The position numbers and the translations under genes were made by a program. Of a stretch of DNA of 64,000 bases, positions 53,678 to 63,467 are shown piece by piece. The stretch spans positions 124,001 to 188,000 of the forward strand of contig NZ_JAAXCV010000022.1 of assembly GCF_012911895.1 (NCBI RefSeq), read 5' to 3'. The notes beneath the pieces are model-generated. The model saw only the letters and a list, made by a program, of their open reading frames with translations, was not told the DNA's origin and searched no databases. The stretch is from Bacillus sp. RO3. GTDB taxonomy: Bacteria; Bacillota; Bacilli; Bacillales; Bacillaceae_B. Each line of letters opens with the position of its first letter. Within the stretch, counting starts at the first letter, position 1.

Positions 53678-54869
53678 TATAGAGGAACTTGTGAGAAAGC
53701 TGCCTCAAATCTCTGATGATCGGACTCCTCAATCTATCTACGCGAATATAGAAAGACAGAATAAAAAACGCTTGATCTCATTTAATCGTGTCATTCCAAC
53801 AGTCGCTGCCCTGGCAGTCATGTTCATACTAGTGATGTTAGCACCAAGCGTTCTAAATCAGTTCAATGAAGAGAGTATGGAAAAGTCGGAAATGAATTCC
53901 TTAGAGTCTTCAGATAAAACAACAGGGAATACGGCTCAAGAATCCGAACATCATCCGAAATTGGGTAATTCCGAAATGAAAGAGAGCTCTGTGCAAGAGG
54001 AGACCAGTCAGTTCAGTATGGCCGTTGAAGAAAGGGAAGGCAATCCCGTTGCGGCTGATAAATTATCCTTGTATAAGGAAGACCTGGAAGGGAACGATTT
54101 TTACTCTTACGGCCTGATTTCCCCCGAAGCAATACCTGTCCCCATCTCCGTAGTGGACGAACAGGGAGAAGAGGCGGATGGCTGGCTTGTGCGTCAAGAA
54201 GAGCTTGCGGGTAAGCTACCTGAAGGAAGCTGGGGAATGGAAGAATACCACCCATTGAAAGGGAATTTTGAGATGGGGGATAACAGGATTCTTTTCACTC
54301 TTGATGAAGGCCATCCTTACAGTGGGAGCAGTGCAGTGGAATATGCCTTTTATCACTCCCTGCTCTACTCTTTTCAATATAAGGATGTAAATGAAATCGT
54401 ACTTCAAGAACACGACGGATCCGTTCCTCAATTCAGCAGTACAGGTGAATTCCCAAGAATTGAATTGAATGAAAATGTTCATACAGCTTATTATCTGTAT
54501 TCACCCAATGGAAAGGAACGGTTCCTTGTACCTGACAACATTAATAGAGGAAATATCAAAAAGTCCATTCAAGCCATGAAAAACCCAGACAGAAACGTCT
54601 TCCAAAGCGTTATTCCGAAAAACATCAATATAAGCGTTTCGGATTCAGATGATGATTTAACCATTAACTTCTTGAATGAATTGGATATTGAAGCCCTCCA
54701 TCATGACAGGGCTTTAGAGATGATAGAAGGCCTGTTGCTGACTAGCAAAAGCTCGGGATATGAGAAAGTTAAATTTGAAAATATTAAGCAGCAAAAATGG
54801 AATGGATTCGATTTTCAAGAACCCATTGAGACACCCATAGGCCCGAATAAGAAAAGGCTGGATAGGTAA
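53649..54869 (+). CDS. rsiX: Anti-sigma-X factor RsiX
   Basis: Single-pass membrane protein, 406 residues: cytoplasmic SigX-binding part (1-47), membrane helix (48-69), Ser/Glu-rich linker and a large extracytoplasmic part whose tail (about 310-400) has GerMN-like character (EALHHDRALEMIEGLLLT). TTG 53649 follows GGAGGAGAG. It is longer than the B. subtilis protein as I recall it, mainly in the linker. Confidence 0.88.
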   Translation: MKKSEWKDRDIEELVRKLPQISDDRTPQSIYANIERQNKKRLISFNRVIPTVAALAVMFILVMLAPSVLNQFNEESMEKSEMNSLESSDKTTGNTAQESEHHPKLGNSEMKESSVQEETSQFSMAVEEREGNPVAADKLSLYKEDLEGNDFYSYGLISPEAIPVPISVVDEQGEEADGWLVRQEELAGKLPEGSWGMEEYHPLKGNFEMGDNRILFTLDEGHPYSGSSAVEYAFYHSLLYSFQYKDVNEIVLQEHDGSVPQFSSTGEFPRIELNENVHTAYYLYSPNGKERFLVPDNINRGNIKKSIQAMKNPDRNVFQSVIPKNINISVSDSDDDLTINFLNELDIEALHHDRALEMIEGLLLTSKSSGYEKVKFENIKQQKWNGFDFQEPIETPIGPNKKRLDR

Positions 54870-54881
54870 TGATGAAAGAAA

Positions 54882-54917
54882 GGCCGTAAACGGTAAAATC
54901 CGTTTACGGTCTTTTTT
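54882..54917 (+). terminator. Terminator of sigX-rsiX
   Basis: GGCCGTAAACGG pairs with CCGTTTACGGTC around TAAAAT, then T6. Confidence 0.87.
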
Positions 54918-55026
54918 AGTGCTTCTACAGAGAATAATACCAGGATACTGTATCCATGCCTGTAAACTCTCATCATGCCTCAGCTATTGTGATGAGCAGC
55001 CCCTTGGAACGCCGCTATCCTTCATG

Positions 55027-55049
55027 GGAAATCAACTTCTACTTTCTTC
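55027..55049 (+). repeat. Dispersed 23-bp repeat, copy 2
   Basis: Same unit as 15902-15924 with one mismatch (A to T at the eleventh base). The surrounding 54918-55236 gap has no gene; 55070-55091 holds an AAAAGAGCTCTTTT palindrome. Confidence 0.6.
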
Positions 55050-55236
55050 ATGACAGCAGCAAAGTTTACGAAAAGAGCTCTTTTCGTAAGAATATTGAAT
55101 AGGGCAAAATCATATAGTGTGGAATGCATGAAATGAAAGGGAGAAGGTAAGAATGGATGAATAGATGAAAAAGTAGTAGTGAAATATTGATCCAGTTACT
55201 GGAAAGGTTTTGCTTAAAAGGCTAAGGAGGACAAGC

Positions 55237-56139
55237 ATGGTATTCGATTATATGCGAAGGTTATTGATTGTATTTCTGTTGGCGTTGTGTATGAGCATGA
55301 TATTCTTCACTGGAAAAATAGCAAAAGCAGAGACATCTATAATCGCGGAGGATACAGCATCATGGATATTTCCAGTTGAGGGAGTGATTACAGATTCGTA
55401 TGGGACGAGATCTGGAACTCATAAAGGGATGGATATTGGAGGAGACATCGGTTCTCCTGTGTATTCAGTCGCGAAGGGTACAGTCATTAAATCATATTTT
55501 TCCCCAAGCTATGGCCATGTGGTCTTTGTCAGGCATGATAACGGATATGAAACCGTATATGCTCATCTTAAAGACCGCTTGGTGGAAGAGAACCAAGAGG
55601 TGGGGCAGGGGGCTCAACTTGGGAGTTTAGGAAACACAGGCAGATCGACAGGTGCCCATTTGCATTTCGAAGTGCATAAGGGGGAATGGACGATCGATAA
55701 AGAGAATGCCGTTGATCCATATTTAGTCTATGGAAAAGGCGAGGTGGGCCAGCTTGTGTTCGCGCAGGAGAAAGATCCTTATCAAGCATTGGATGTATCA
55801 AGTTCTCCTAAGGTTAATTTAACCAGAGGAGATCACTCTCATGGAAATACGGTAAATCATTCCGTACATAAAGGTGAAACACTTTGGAGCATATCGAGGC
55901 AGTATCATATAACCGTCGAAGATATCATGATTGCGAATGACTTAAAGGATACAAATTTAATGGTGAATCAAACGTTAAAAATCCCCGGGGCAGATAGGAC
56001 AGGATATGTAGTGAAAACAGGTGACACATTATACTCCATATCAGTTTCGACGGGAATCGATCTCGATGTATTAGTCGCTTTGAATGGGTTGGACCTTAAG
56101 TCCCCCATTTATCCACTACAAGTATTGCTGATTCGGTAG
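55237..56139 (+). CDS. Secreted M23 endopeptidase with two LysM domains
   Basis: 300 residues: signal peptide to about 31 (ending KIAKAE), an M23 lysostaphin-type zinc peptidase domain (about 44-165) with His62 and Asp66 in HKGMDIGG and the HLH pair at 141-143, and two C-terminal LysM domains at about 208-250 and 257-300. It should bind peptidoglycan through LysM and cut peptide cross-links outside the cell. All zinc ligands are present, so it is probably active and not a SpoIIQ-like scaffold. ATG 55237 follows AAGGAGG. A wall-remodelling role next to the envelope regulator sigX is plausible but not shown. Confidence 0.9.
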   Translation: MVFDYMRRLLIVFLLALCMSMIFFTGKIAKAETSIIAEDTASWIFPVEGVITDSYGTRSGTHKGMDIGGDIGSPVYSVAKGTVIKSYFSPSYGHVVFVRHDNGYETVYAHLKDRLVEENQEVGQGAQLGSLGNTGRSTGAHLHFEVHKGEWTIDKENAVDPYLVYGKGEVGQLVFAQEKDPYQALDVSSSPKVNLTRGDHSHGNTVNHSVHKGETLWSISRQYHITVEDIMIANDLKDTNLMVNQTLKIPGADRTGYVVKTGDTLYSISVSTGIDLDVLVALNGLDLKSPIYPLQVLLIR

Positions 56140-56200
56140 CAGCATGTATCATTGATATTTCAACGATTTGCTATTTTTATTTCGATTTCAAACTGTTTAC

Positions 56201-56229
56201 TTCACATAATCCCCATCATTATGTATAAT
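56201..56229 (+). promoter_or_regulatory. Sigma-A promoter of ribU
   Basis: TTCACA (56201-56206) and TATAAT (56224-56229), 17 bp apart, 22 bp before the FMN aptamer. Confidence 0.72.
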
Positions 56230-56250
56230 AAAGGTGTACAAAAAAATAAA

Positions 56251-56384
56251 GATTCGTCTTCGGGGCAGGGTGAAATTCCCTACCGGCGGTAATGAAACAT
56301 TTGTTTCTAAGCCCGCGAGCCTTTTGGGGCAGGATTTGGTGAGATTCCAAAGCCGACAGTATAGTCTGGATGGGAGAAGATGAG
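56251..56384 (+). promoter_or_regulatory. FMN riboswitch (RFN element)
   Basis: The conserved aptamer is complete: TCTTCGGGGCAGGGTGAAATT at the 5' side (split across 56257-56277), CCCTACCGGCGGTAATG, AGCCCGCGAGC, and GATTTGGTGAGATTCC with AAAGCCGACAGT, closed by GAAGATGAGG. FMN binding should favour the terminator at 56447-56476 and shut off ribU. Confidence 0.95.
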
Positions 56385-56446
56385 GGTTTATGCCAAACGT
56401 TTGGAAAATGGGAAGCTGAACGTTTATTCGGGTATGCCTTATCATT

Positions 56447-56476
56447 CTCCTAGATACATGTATCTAGGAGTTTTTT
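56447..56476 (+). terminator. Riboswitch-controlled terminator
   Basis: CTCCTAGATA pairs exactly with TATCTAGGAG around CATG, followed by T6. Confidence 0.88.
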
Positions 56477-56537
56477 AATGCTACCTTGGCAGGAACAATC
56501 TTCGATATGAGATGAATCTCCTAAAGGAGAGAGAGTT

Positions 56538-57107
56538 ATGAAGAAAATGAATACCCGCACGTTTGTAACAGTAGGTATGTTAAGTGCCGTATCCTATGTA
56601 TTAATGTTATTTAACTTCCCAATTCCGCCATTTCCAAAATTTTTAATGGTGGATTTCAGTGATGTGCCTGCATTGATGGCGACTGTAACACTAGGGCCAT
56701 TGGCAGGAATATTAGTTGAATTATTTAAGAATGTGATCGATTATATTATGACAGGAAGCGATACCGGCGTTCCCATCGGTCATGCAGCCAATTTCATGGC
56801 TGGAGTGCTTCTGATTCTTCCGACATATTATATTTATTCACGTTTTCAATCGAAAAAAGGTTTATTGATTGGACTTATTACAGGAACCGTGGTCATGAGT
56901 ATCAGCATGGGAATCCTTAACTACTTCGTATTCCTTCCAGCTTATAAGTACTTCATGAACTTCGAACTTCCTGCTGAAATCATCATTACAGGAATTGTCC
57001 CCTTCAACATGTTAAAAGGGATTCTTGTCACAGCAGTCTTCATCTTACTATTTGTACGACTACAAGCCTGGTTGACAAGACAAACCGCCATAAATAAAGC
57101 GGCGTAA
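56538..57107 (+). CDS. ribU: Riboflavin transporter substrate-binding component RibU
   Basis: S component of an ECF transporter that imports riboflavin with the shared EcfA1A2T module. 189 residues, six helices; the N-terminal AxxxA-like surface (VGMLSAVSYVLMLF) contacts EcfT and PKFLMVDFSDVP is typical. ATG 56538 follows AAAGGAGAGAG. Controlled by the FMN riboswitch. Confidence 0.95.
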   Translation: MKKMNTRTFVTVGMLSAVSYVLMLFNFPIPPFPKFLMVDFSDVPALMATVTLGPLAGILVELFKNVIDYIMTGSDTGVPIGHAANFMAGVLLILPTYYIYSRFQSKKGLLIGLITGTVVMSISMGILNYFVFLPAYKYFMNFELPAEIIITGIVPFNMLKGILVTAVFILLFVRLQAWLTRQTAINKAA

Positions 57108-57122
57108 TGATCATATAAGTGT

Positions 57123-57152
57123 AAAACCCCTCATTTAAGGTGAGGGGTTTTT
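57123..57152 (+). terminator. Terminator of ribU
   Basis: AAAACCCCTCA pairs with TGAGGGGTTTTT. Confidence 0.83.
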
Positions 57153-57172
57153 CGATGTCATTTTTCCAAAAT

Positions 57173-57203
57173 AAAAGCTGAGGGAAATTCCCCTCAGCTT
57201 CTA
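57173..57203 (-). terminator. Terminator of fer
   Basis: On the minus strand AAGCTGAGGG pairs with CCCTCAGCTT, followed by TTATTTT. Confidence 0.75.
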
Positions 57204-57209
57204 AAACCA

Positions 57210-57527
<318 letters not shown>

Positions 57528-57682
57528 TCACTTATTGTTTATTTTATAGAGGATTGAATAACTTTTCAATAGTTAGGTGCTTTCTTTTTATTTTTATCCT
57601 ATTTATGAGAAACAAAACATGGTGAAAGACCAATTTCATGGTACAATATTTGACAATAACCTACATATGAAGGAGAAGTGAA

Positions 57683-58753
57683 TTGACTTATCTTAACTAT
57701 GTGATTTTATATTGCTTTTTACAGATAAATGGAGAACGCTCGATTTATTCTGTTTTTCATATCCTAAAAGGGAAAAAGTCTTCCCAATCGATACAGGATG
57801 CCCATATCTTTAATTTGCAGCCTTTTTTCCTCTCTTTACCAAAGCTTGAGAGAACGTACTTCTATGATAAGGTGAAGCAACTGGAGAAAGAGGAATTTGT
57901 CTGTGTCGATGAAAACGATAAAGCGACTGTCACTCCAGATGGGGCTGAAACGGTTCAACGGCATTTTCTTAATGGAGACTTCCCTTCGCATATGAACGGA
58001 CTTGTGTTTGGTGATCAAGCTTTCCTTTTCTGGAAAAGACTTAGCTTGCTTGTTCAGGTTCTTTCAAATGCGAAAGAGCAGGAAACACACTATTTTCCTG
58101 TCCAACGAAACAAATCCGTTCAAGAGTGGGTGAAGGGTTATCTGAGAGCGAATCCTTCTATCAATCAACTTACTTCCGACTTACATAAGGAGATGCAGCG
58201 CCTGCTAAAGGAGCTTTCAGATACCTTTGATCCAAACATTCTCGTATCCCGTTTGTCGGGACACCAGGATTATGGGTGGACGGAACTTCAGATTGCAGAA
58301 AAGTTAAAGATGCATGAAGAAGAAATCCGCTTCCGGTTTCTTGATATGATCCATGGTTTGTTAACTGTATTAGAAAGGGAACCTTCAAGATACCCTTTAT
58401 TATATTCAATTGGCTTAAAAAGTGATCAACAGCAGAACCTGACCATCTCTACAAGTAAAACCTATAACCTCTATCAAAAGGGCCATACAATCGAGGAAAT
58501 TGCCCGTATACGCAATTTGAAGATAAACACCATTGAAGATCATTTGATCGAACTAATATTAACTGATAATGGTTTTGTCATTGATCCTTTTTTATCCCGG
58601 GAGGAGCTTGAGGATGTACTTTTAGTCATGAAAGAACGACAAACCAAAAGGTTAAAGCACATTAAAGAAAAACTCCCCCATTTATCTTATTTTCAAATAC
58701 GGGTAGCAATTGCGAAGGCAGGTGAAAACCGTGAATTTGAAACAAGAGCTTAA
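57683..58753 (+). CDS. ypbB: YpbB, helix-turn-helix domain protein
   Basis: 356 residues; the C-terminal region has an HTH_40-type domain (YQKGHTIEEIARIRNLKINTIEDHL). This domain is often fused to or encoded next to RecQ helicases, and recS follows here with a 23-bp overlap. The N-terminal part is unrecognised. TTG 57683 follows GAAGGAGAAG. Confidence 0.87.
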   Translation: MTYLNYVILYCFLQINGERSIYSVFHILKGKKSSQSIQDAHIFNLQPFFLSLPKLERTYFYDKVKQLEKEEFVCVDENDKATVTPDGAETVQRHFLNGDFPSHMNGLVFGDQAFLFWKRLSLLVQVLSNAKEQETHYFPVQRNKSVQEWVKGYLRANPSINQLTSDLHKEMQRLLKELSDTFDPNILVSRLSGHQDYGWTELQIAEKLKMHEEEIRFRFLDMIHGLLTVLEREPSRYPLLYSIGLKSDQQQNLTISTSKTYNLYQKGHTIEEIARIRNLKINTIEDHLIELILTDNGFVIDPFLSREELEDVLLVMKERQTKRLKHIKEKLPHLSYFQIRVAIAKAGENREFETRA

Positions 58754-60203
58754 AGAGAGGTTTGGATACTCCTCCTTCAGGGAAGGCCAGGAGGACATTA
58801 TTCTCTCTGTACTTGATCAGCGGGATACCCTCGCTATGCTGCCTACAGGTACAGGTAAATCCCTGTGCTATCAATTACCAGGGTATTTGATGAGGGGACA
58901 AGTGTTGATCGTTTCTCCCCTTTTGTCATTAATGCAGGACCAAGTGGAACAAATGAAAGTCATGGGTGAAAAAAGGGTTATCGCTCTCAATTCCTTTTTA
59001 CCTTTTGCTGAGAGAAAAGCGGCACTTGAGCAGCTTCATGTGTACAAATTTATTTTTATTTCACCCGAGATGGTTATGAACCCTGGTATCCTCTCATCTC
59101 TTCAAAAATTAGATGTTGAGTTGTTCGTAACCGATGAAGCTCATTGCATTTCACAGTGGGGACCGGACTTCAGGCCTGATTACTTGAAGCTTGGAGAACT
59201 GAAAGGCATGCTTGGGAACCCGACCACATTGGCCTTGACAGCCACTGCGACTGAAGAAGTCAGGAAGGATATTATTGACGTGCTTCAAATGGAGAAGCCA
59301 GTAGAAAAAATTTATTCAGTGGATCGAGAGAATATCGGTTTATTCGTCGAGAAGGTTCACAATCACAGGGGAAAATTGGATGCACTTTTAGAGTATGTCT
59401 CTACATGGGGTGGATCGGGTATCATTTATTTCACTAGTAAACGAATGGCCGAGGAGGTTGCTTTCTGGCTTGGTGAAAAGGGGATATCCGGCGTTGCTCA
59501 TTATCATGGAGGGATGGAGCAGGAGGACCGGATTTTTATTCAGCAGCAATTTCTATCCGATAAATTAAGAATCATCTGTGCCACTTCCGCCTTTGGAATG
59601 GGTGTGAATAAAGAAAACATCCGATTTGTCATTCATTTTCATTTCTCTCAGAGTATTGAAGCGTTTTTACAGGAAATTGGAAGGGCAGGAAGAGATGGGG
59701 AAAGCAGTGTATCGGTTGTTTTATACTCAGAACAAGACTTTTCGATCCCGTCTCAGCTGATTCAAACTGAATTACCTGATGACGCACAAATACAAGGGTT
59801 TGTAAACTTGAAAAAACAGGGTCTGGGTAAAGAAGTCATGGACCTGTTGCAGCTGTCAGATGTTCAAAGTCGATTCCTTACTTTTTATTCGGTTGAACTG
59901 ATACAAGGAAAAGACGTAAGTGATGATAGATTGATAGAAAAAATGAAACAAATAAGGGATAATCGTTTACAATACAAAAAGGACAAGCTGCTTTCCATGA
60001 TCAAATGGCTACAGGCACGCACATGCAGAAGAAAAATCCTCCTGCACTATTTCGATGAAGAACTTCAAAAGGAAAATGGTTATTGCTGTGATCAATGCGG
60101 CCATTCCCCAAAGGATTTCAAAAGCACGTCTCTCAAAGAGGGAACGGAGGAATCCTTGGAACCCACCTGGGAGTTAAGGTTAAAAAAATTATTATTAGGA
60201 TAA
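58731..60203 (+). CDS. recS: RecQ-family ATP-dependent DNA helicase (RecS)
   Basis: 490 residues: Walker A PTGTGKS (38-44), DEAH box (135-138), helicase C with SAFGMGVNKENIRFVIH and QEIGRAGRDG (motif VI), then a RecQ zinc-binding region with the Cys set in TCRRK and CCDQCG. No HRDC domain, so it is the short RecS form. GTG 58731 follows AGGTGA; the frame opens at 58710. Confidence 0.92.
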   Translation: MNLKQELKERFGYSSFREGQEDIILSVLDQRDTLAMLPTGTGKSLCYQLPGYLMRGQVLIVSPLLSLMQDQVEQMKVMGEKRVIALNSFLPFAERKAALEQLHVYKFIFISPEMVMNPGILSSLQKLDVELFVTDEAHCISQWGPDFRPDYLKLGELKGMLGNPTTLALTATATEEVRKDIIDVLQMEKPVEKIYSVDRENIGLFVEKVHNHRGKLDALLEYVSTWGGSGIIYFTSKRMAEEVAFWLGEKGISGVAHYHGGMEQEDRIFIQQQFLSDKLRIICATSAFGMGVNKENIRFVIHFHFSQSIEAFLQEIGRAGRDGESSVSVVLYSEQDFSIPSQLIQTELPDDAQIQGFVNLKKQGLGKEVMDLLQLSDVQSRFLTFYSVELIQGKDVSDDRLIEKMKQIRDNRLQYKKDKLLSMIKWLQARTCRRKILLHYFDEELQKENGYCCDQCGHSPKDFKSTSLKEGTEESLEPTWELRLKKLLLG

Positions 60204-60212
60204 GTGGTAACG

Positions 60213-60812
60213 ATGCAGAAACAAGGAGAAATCATACAACAGCTTACCAAGGAACAATTAACATTTCACTTGTATTTTACTCAGTTCGTACTATTAACGA
60301 TTGCATTTGGATCAGGTATATTTTTATTTGATCGGTGGTCAGATTTTTGGGGACAGTTTTACATGTCTCTGGATATATTAACGATTGGTCTGACAAGCGG
60401 TTTGGTGATCGTTGTTGTCGACATTGTGTTAATGAAGTATTTACCGGCTAAATATTACGATGATGGAGGCGTGAATGCACGAATATTCACGGACAGAAGC
60501 ATTGGTGAAATAGCACTGCTCGCATTATGTATCAGCATCAGTGAAGAAATATTATTCAGGGGCGTGCTGCAATTTCATTTTGGACTGATCATTTCAAGCA
60601 TAATATTTGCTATCATACACTTCAGATATTGGGCTCACTGGTTCCTGATTGTCAATATCGTCCTGCTCAGCTTTTGGATTGGTTTCATATATGAACTTAC
60701 GGAGAATTTATTGGTAACGATCAGCATGCATTTCATGATCGATTTCTTACTAGGTTTATACATGCGTAAGAAAGGAAGACAAGGAAGTAAAGAAGGGATG
60801 TCTCATGAGTAA
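60213..60812 (+). CDS. ypbD: CPBP-family intramembrane metalloprotease (YpbD)
   Basis: 199 residues with six or so helices and the CAAX/ABI motifs: EE(111-112)ILFR with Arg116, FAIIHFRYW with His136, and SMHFMID with His173 and Asp177. Target unknown. ATG 60213 is preferred to GTG 60204. Confidence 0.86.
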   Translation: MQKQGEIIQQLTKEQLTFHLYFTQFVLLTIAFGSGIFLFDRWSDFWGQFYMSLDILTIGLTSGLVIVVVDIVLMKYLPAKYYDDGGVNARIFTDRSIGEIALLALCISISEEILFRGVLQFHFGLIISSIIFAIIHFRYWAHWFLIVNIVLLSFWIGFIYELTENLLVTISMHFMIDFLLGLYMRKKGRQGSKEGMSHE

Positions 60813-61485
60813 AGACCCATATCGAGATCAGGCAGCAAAATTAAAGAAAAAAATTGAACGTGTCAAAGTCCCGGAAGAAACAACAAATAACAAAAGGGAG
60901 CCTCTTCCGGCAAGAAGTGAACTGCATAGAAAGAAAAAGCAGAAGAACAAATGGAAGTTGAAATATCCACTGATTAGTTTGCTGCTCTTCTTTTTTATTC
61001 TAATGCCCTTGACGGTCTTCAGCATCTATTCTTATTTCGACAACAGGGATGGCCCTTTGTTGGTTATGTCAGAAGATGCAGGCGGCGTGGAAGAGGTACG
61101 TTACGATCAGGGAGACCCGACGAATGAAGAAAATGCTGGAGTAGAGGATCGGGAAGAAGTCGAGGCAGATGCAAAAGGCAAGAATATTGATGAAACCGAC
61201 GAAGAGGTTGTTTCACCTGCTGCTAATGGAAAGGAGCAGCAGGCTCCTCCTGTTCAACATGAAACGGAAAATGAAAAGCGAGAGGAAGAAAAAAAGGAAG
61301 AACCAAAGGGTGAAGGAAACAATAATATTGTCTATCATACCGTTCAACCTCAGGAAACATTGTTTCGAATCGCGATGAACTACTACAATTCCCAAACAGG
61401 AGTGGACCGTATAAAGGAATGGAATAACATCCAAGAAAATGAAATACAGGCAGGTCAAGTTCTGGAAATCCCATTAGGTCAATAA
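60805..61485 (+). CDS. ypbE: YpbE, LysM-domain membrane protein
   Basis: 226 residues: basic N-terminal cytoplasmic part (1-50), membrane helix (about 54-77), acidic Glu-rich linker (80-170), and a C-terminal LysM (YHTVQPQETLFRIAMNYY to VLEIPLG). Topology puts LysM outside, binding peptidoglycan. Overlaps ypbD by 8 bp. Confidence 0.88.
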   Translation: MSKDPYRDQAAKLKKKIERVKVPEETTNNKREPLPARSELHRKKKQKNKWKLKYPLISLLLFFFILMPLTVFSIYSYFDNRDGPLLVMSEDAGGVEEVRYDQGDPTNEENAGVEDREEVEADAKGKNIDETDEEVVSPAANGKEQQAPPVQHETENEKREEEKKEEPKGEGNNNIVYHTVQPQETLFRIAMNYYNSQTGVDRIKEWNNIQENEIQAGQVLEIPLGQ

Positions 61486-61487
61486 CT

Positions 61488-61520
61488 GCACCCATCCCTT
61501 GAAAAGGGGGGTGCTTTTTT
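61488..61520 (+). terminator. Terminator of the ypbB-ypbE run
   Basis: GCACCC and CCCTT pair with AAGGG and GGGTGC, then T6. Confidence 0.8.
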
Positions 61521-61631
61521 GATGCTTACAATTTCTTTACAGTTGGTCTTATTAATTTTTACATGGATGTATAAGAGGAGTTACAAAGAGTAGATAAAAT
61601 AATGGTGAGCTAATGAAAAGGGGTTGGTTTG

Positions 61632-62159
61632 ATGGATAGAATGATCTTACGGTTTAGGAAAGCGGATGATGTGCTGTTTTATCGAATCAATGGCAGTAAA
61701 CCGCTGTTTCGTTCATTCTTCGGCTATGTAACTCATCTTGGTGGTGCGAAGGTTATTGTCACCTCCATTCTGATGCTGTTCTTTATGATTCCGTATTATC
61801 CAGTAATGGAGAAGACGGTAATGGCGGCAATGATTTCATTATGTATCAGTCACATTTTGATGGCCGTCATCAAAAAATTGGTTAAAAGAATTCGGCCGTA
61901 TTTAACATTACCGGATGCAATGGTACACGGTTTTAAGTTCACTGATCATTCATTCCCTTCTGGTCATACAACCGCAATCTTTTCTGTTTCGATCCCATTT
62001 ATGATTCAGTATCCACTTACGATGATCGCACTGTTTCCTTTGAGTTGTTTAGTTGGATACTCCAGAGTGGTTCTAGGGGTACATTATCCTTCAGATGTGA
62101 TTGCAGGGGCGTTGCTTGCCTTCTCCACCAATTTGCTGGTTCTTTTGTTTATTTCATAA
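61632..62159 (+). CDS. PAP2-family membrane phosphatase
   Basis: 175 residues, about five helices, all three PAP2 motifs intact: K81-X6-R88-P89, PSGH at 109-112 and S144-R145-X5-H151-X3-D155. Likely substrates are lipid phosphates such as phosphatidylglycerol phosphate or undecaprenyl pyrophosphate. ATG 61632 follows AAAAGGGG. With the GT4 gene it separates ypbE from ypbF. Confidence 0.88.
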   Translation: MDRMILRFRKADDVLFYRINGSKPLFRSFFGYVTHLGGAKVIVTSILMLFFMIPYYPVMEKTVMAAMISLCISHILMAVIKKLVKRIRPYLTLPDAMVHGFKFTDHSFPSGHTTAIFSVSIPFMIQYPLTMIALFPLSCLVGYSRVVLGVHYPSDVIAGALLAFSTNLLVLLFIS

Positions 62160-62194
62160 ACCATTAGAATTCCCTGTAGAGAGGAGACGTTTAC

Positions 62195-63343
62195 ATGCGT
62201 GTGGCATTGTTTTCAGATACTTACTACCCCCAGGTGAACGGCGTCGCAAGGACGTTAAAAAGGTTGACGAATTATTATGAAGAAAAGGGGATCCAATATA
62301 AAGTATTTATACCCGATCTTCAAGAGAAGAAAGGGGATTATCCCAATGTACATTCCTTCACCAGTTTTCCTTTTTTGTTTTATCCAGAATGCAGGACAGC
62401 TATTGCAAATCCCAAAATGATTGAAAAACAGGTGCGGGATTTTTCTCCTACCTTGATTCATGTCACCACACCCCTGACAATGGGCCTTTACGGGGTGCGT
62501 TGTGCAAAGAAGATGAATATCCCTCTGGTCGCGTCTTATCACACCCACTTTGACCTGTACTTGAACTATTATAAAATGATGTGGGTGGCGCCGTTACTTT
62601 GGAAATACATGAAATGGTTCTATTCCCATGCGGATCGGATTTTTGTACCGTCTGCTGAGACGAAACTTCATCTGGAGAATCATGGATTCACCGATTTGTC
62701 CATATGGAGCAGAGGGGTGGATTGTAAAACCTATTCGCCGGCTAAGCGCAATCTTCAATTAAGGAAGGAAATCCTTAATGATGAAAAGAAATATATTTTC
62801 CTGTATGTAGGAAGACTGGCTCCAGAGAAGGATTTGGATACACTCGAAAAGACGATTAAATACCTCCCTCAAAAACTAAAGGATCAGGTTAAGTGGGTAA
62901 TTGTAGGAGATGGTCCCATGAAGAATGACCTGATGGAAAGAACAAAAACGGAAGATGTGGTCTTTACAGGGTACGTAACGGGAAATGAATTATCAGAATT
63001 ATATGCTTCCTCAGACCTGTTTGTATTTCCATCAGCTTCAGAAACGTTCGGCAATGTGGTACTTGAGGCATTTGCATCAGGTTTACCGGCTGTGGTGGCT
63101 GATAAAGGAGGGGTTACAACGATTGTTGACCACGATCAGACTGGAAGAATAGCTGAAGCCCATCGGTATCAATCTTTCATTCATCATATTGAAGAGATAG
63201 TAAAGAAGGATCATCTTAATAATATGAAAAAAAATGTTCTTCAAATGGCCGAAGAACAGTCCTGGGACCGGATTTTTGATCAACTCATATCGGATTTCCG
63301 TGAAGTATGTTTTTACGCCAATCAGAGTCAAATGTCAGGTTGA
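62195..63343 (+). CDS. GT4-family glycosyltransferase
   Basis: 382 residues, GT-B fold: FSDTYYPQVNGVARTL at the start, ASYHTHFD, YVGRLAPEKDLDTL, VGDGP, and the EX7E motif in SASETFGNVVLEAF. The form is that of lipid mannosyl- or glucosyltransferases (MgtA/PimB group), which use a nucleotide sugar. Acceptor unknown; the neighbouring lipid phosphatase hints at a lipid acceptor. ATG 62195 follows AGAGGAGACG. Confidence 0.88.
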   Translation: MRVALFSDTYYPQVNGVARTLKRLTNYYEEKGIQYKVFIPDLQEKKGDYPNVHSFTSFPFLFYPECRTAIANPKMIEKQVRDFSPTLIHVTTPLTMGLYGVRCAKKMNIPLVASYHTHFDLYLNYYKMMWVAPLLWKYMKWFYSHADRIFVPSAETKLHLENHGFTDLSIWSRGVDCKTYSPAKRNLQLRKEILNDEKKYIFLYVGRLAPEKDLDTLEKTIKYLPQKLKDQVKWVIVGDGPMKNDLMERTKTEDVVFTGYVTGNELSELYASSDLFVFPSASETFGNVVLEAFASGLPAVVADKGGVTTIVDHDQTGRIAEAHRYQSFIHHIEEIVKKDHLNNMKKNVLQMAEEQSWDRIFDQLISDFREVCFYANQSQMSG

Positions 63344-63378
63344 AGGTTACCGTTCCCACCTGCCTGAAAGAGGTGTCG

Positions 63379-63403
63379 AGGATCTGTGAAAGATCCTTTT
63401 TTT
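63379..63403 (+). terminator. Terminator after the GT4 gene
   Basis: AGGATC pairs with GATCCT around TGTGAAA, followed by seven T. Confidence 0.75.
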
Positions 63404-63467
63404 AATGAGCTATTCTATCCAGAGGGACAAGTTCATAAACTATAGGAAAGGAAAGGAGATGGCAGCA

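Noticed and set aside
61522-61593. 23-codon hydrophobic frame after ypbE
   Set aside because: Its only ribosome-site-like sequence is the arm of the terminator hairpin; treated as non-coding.
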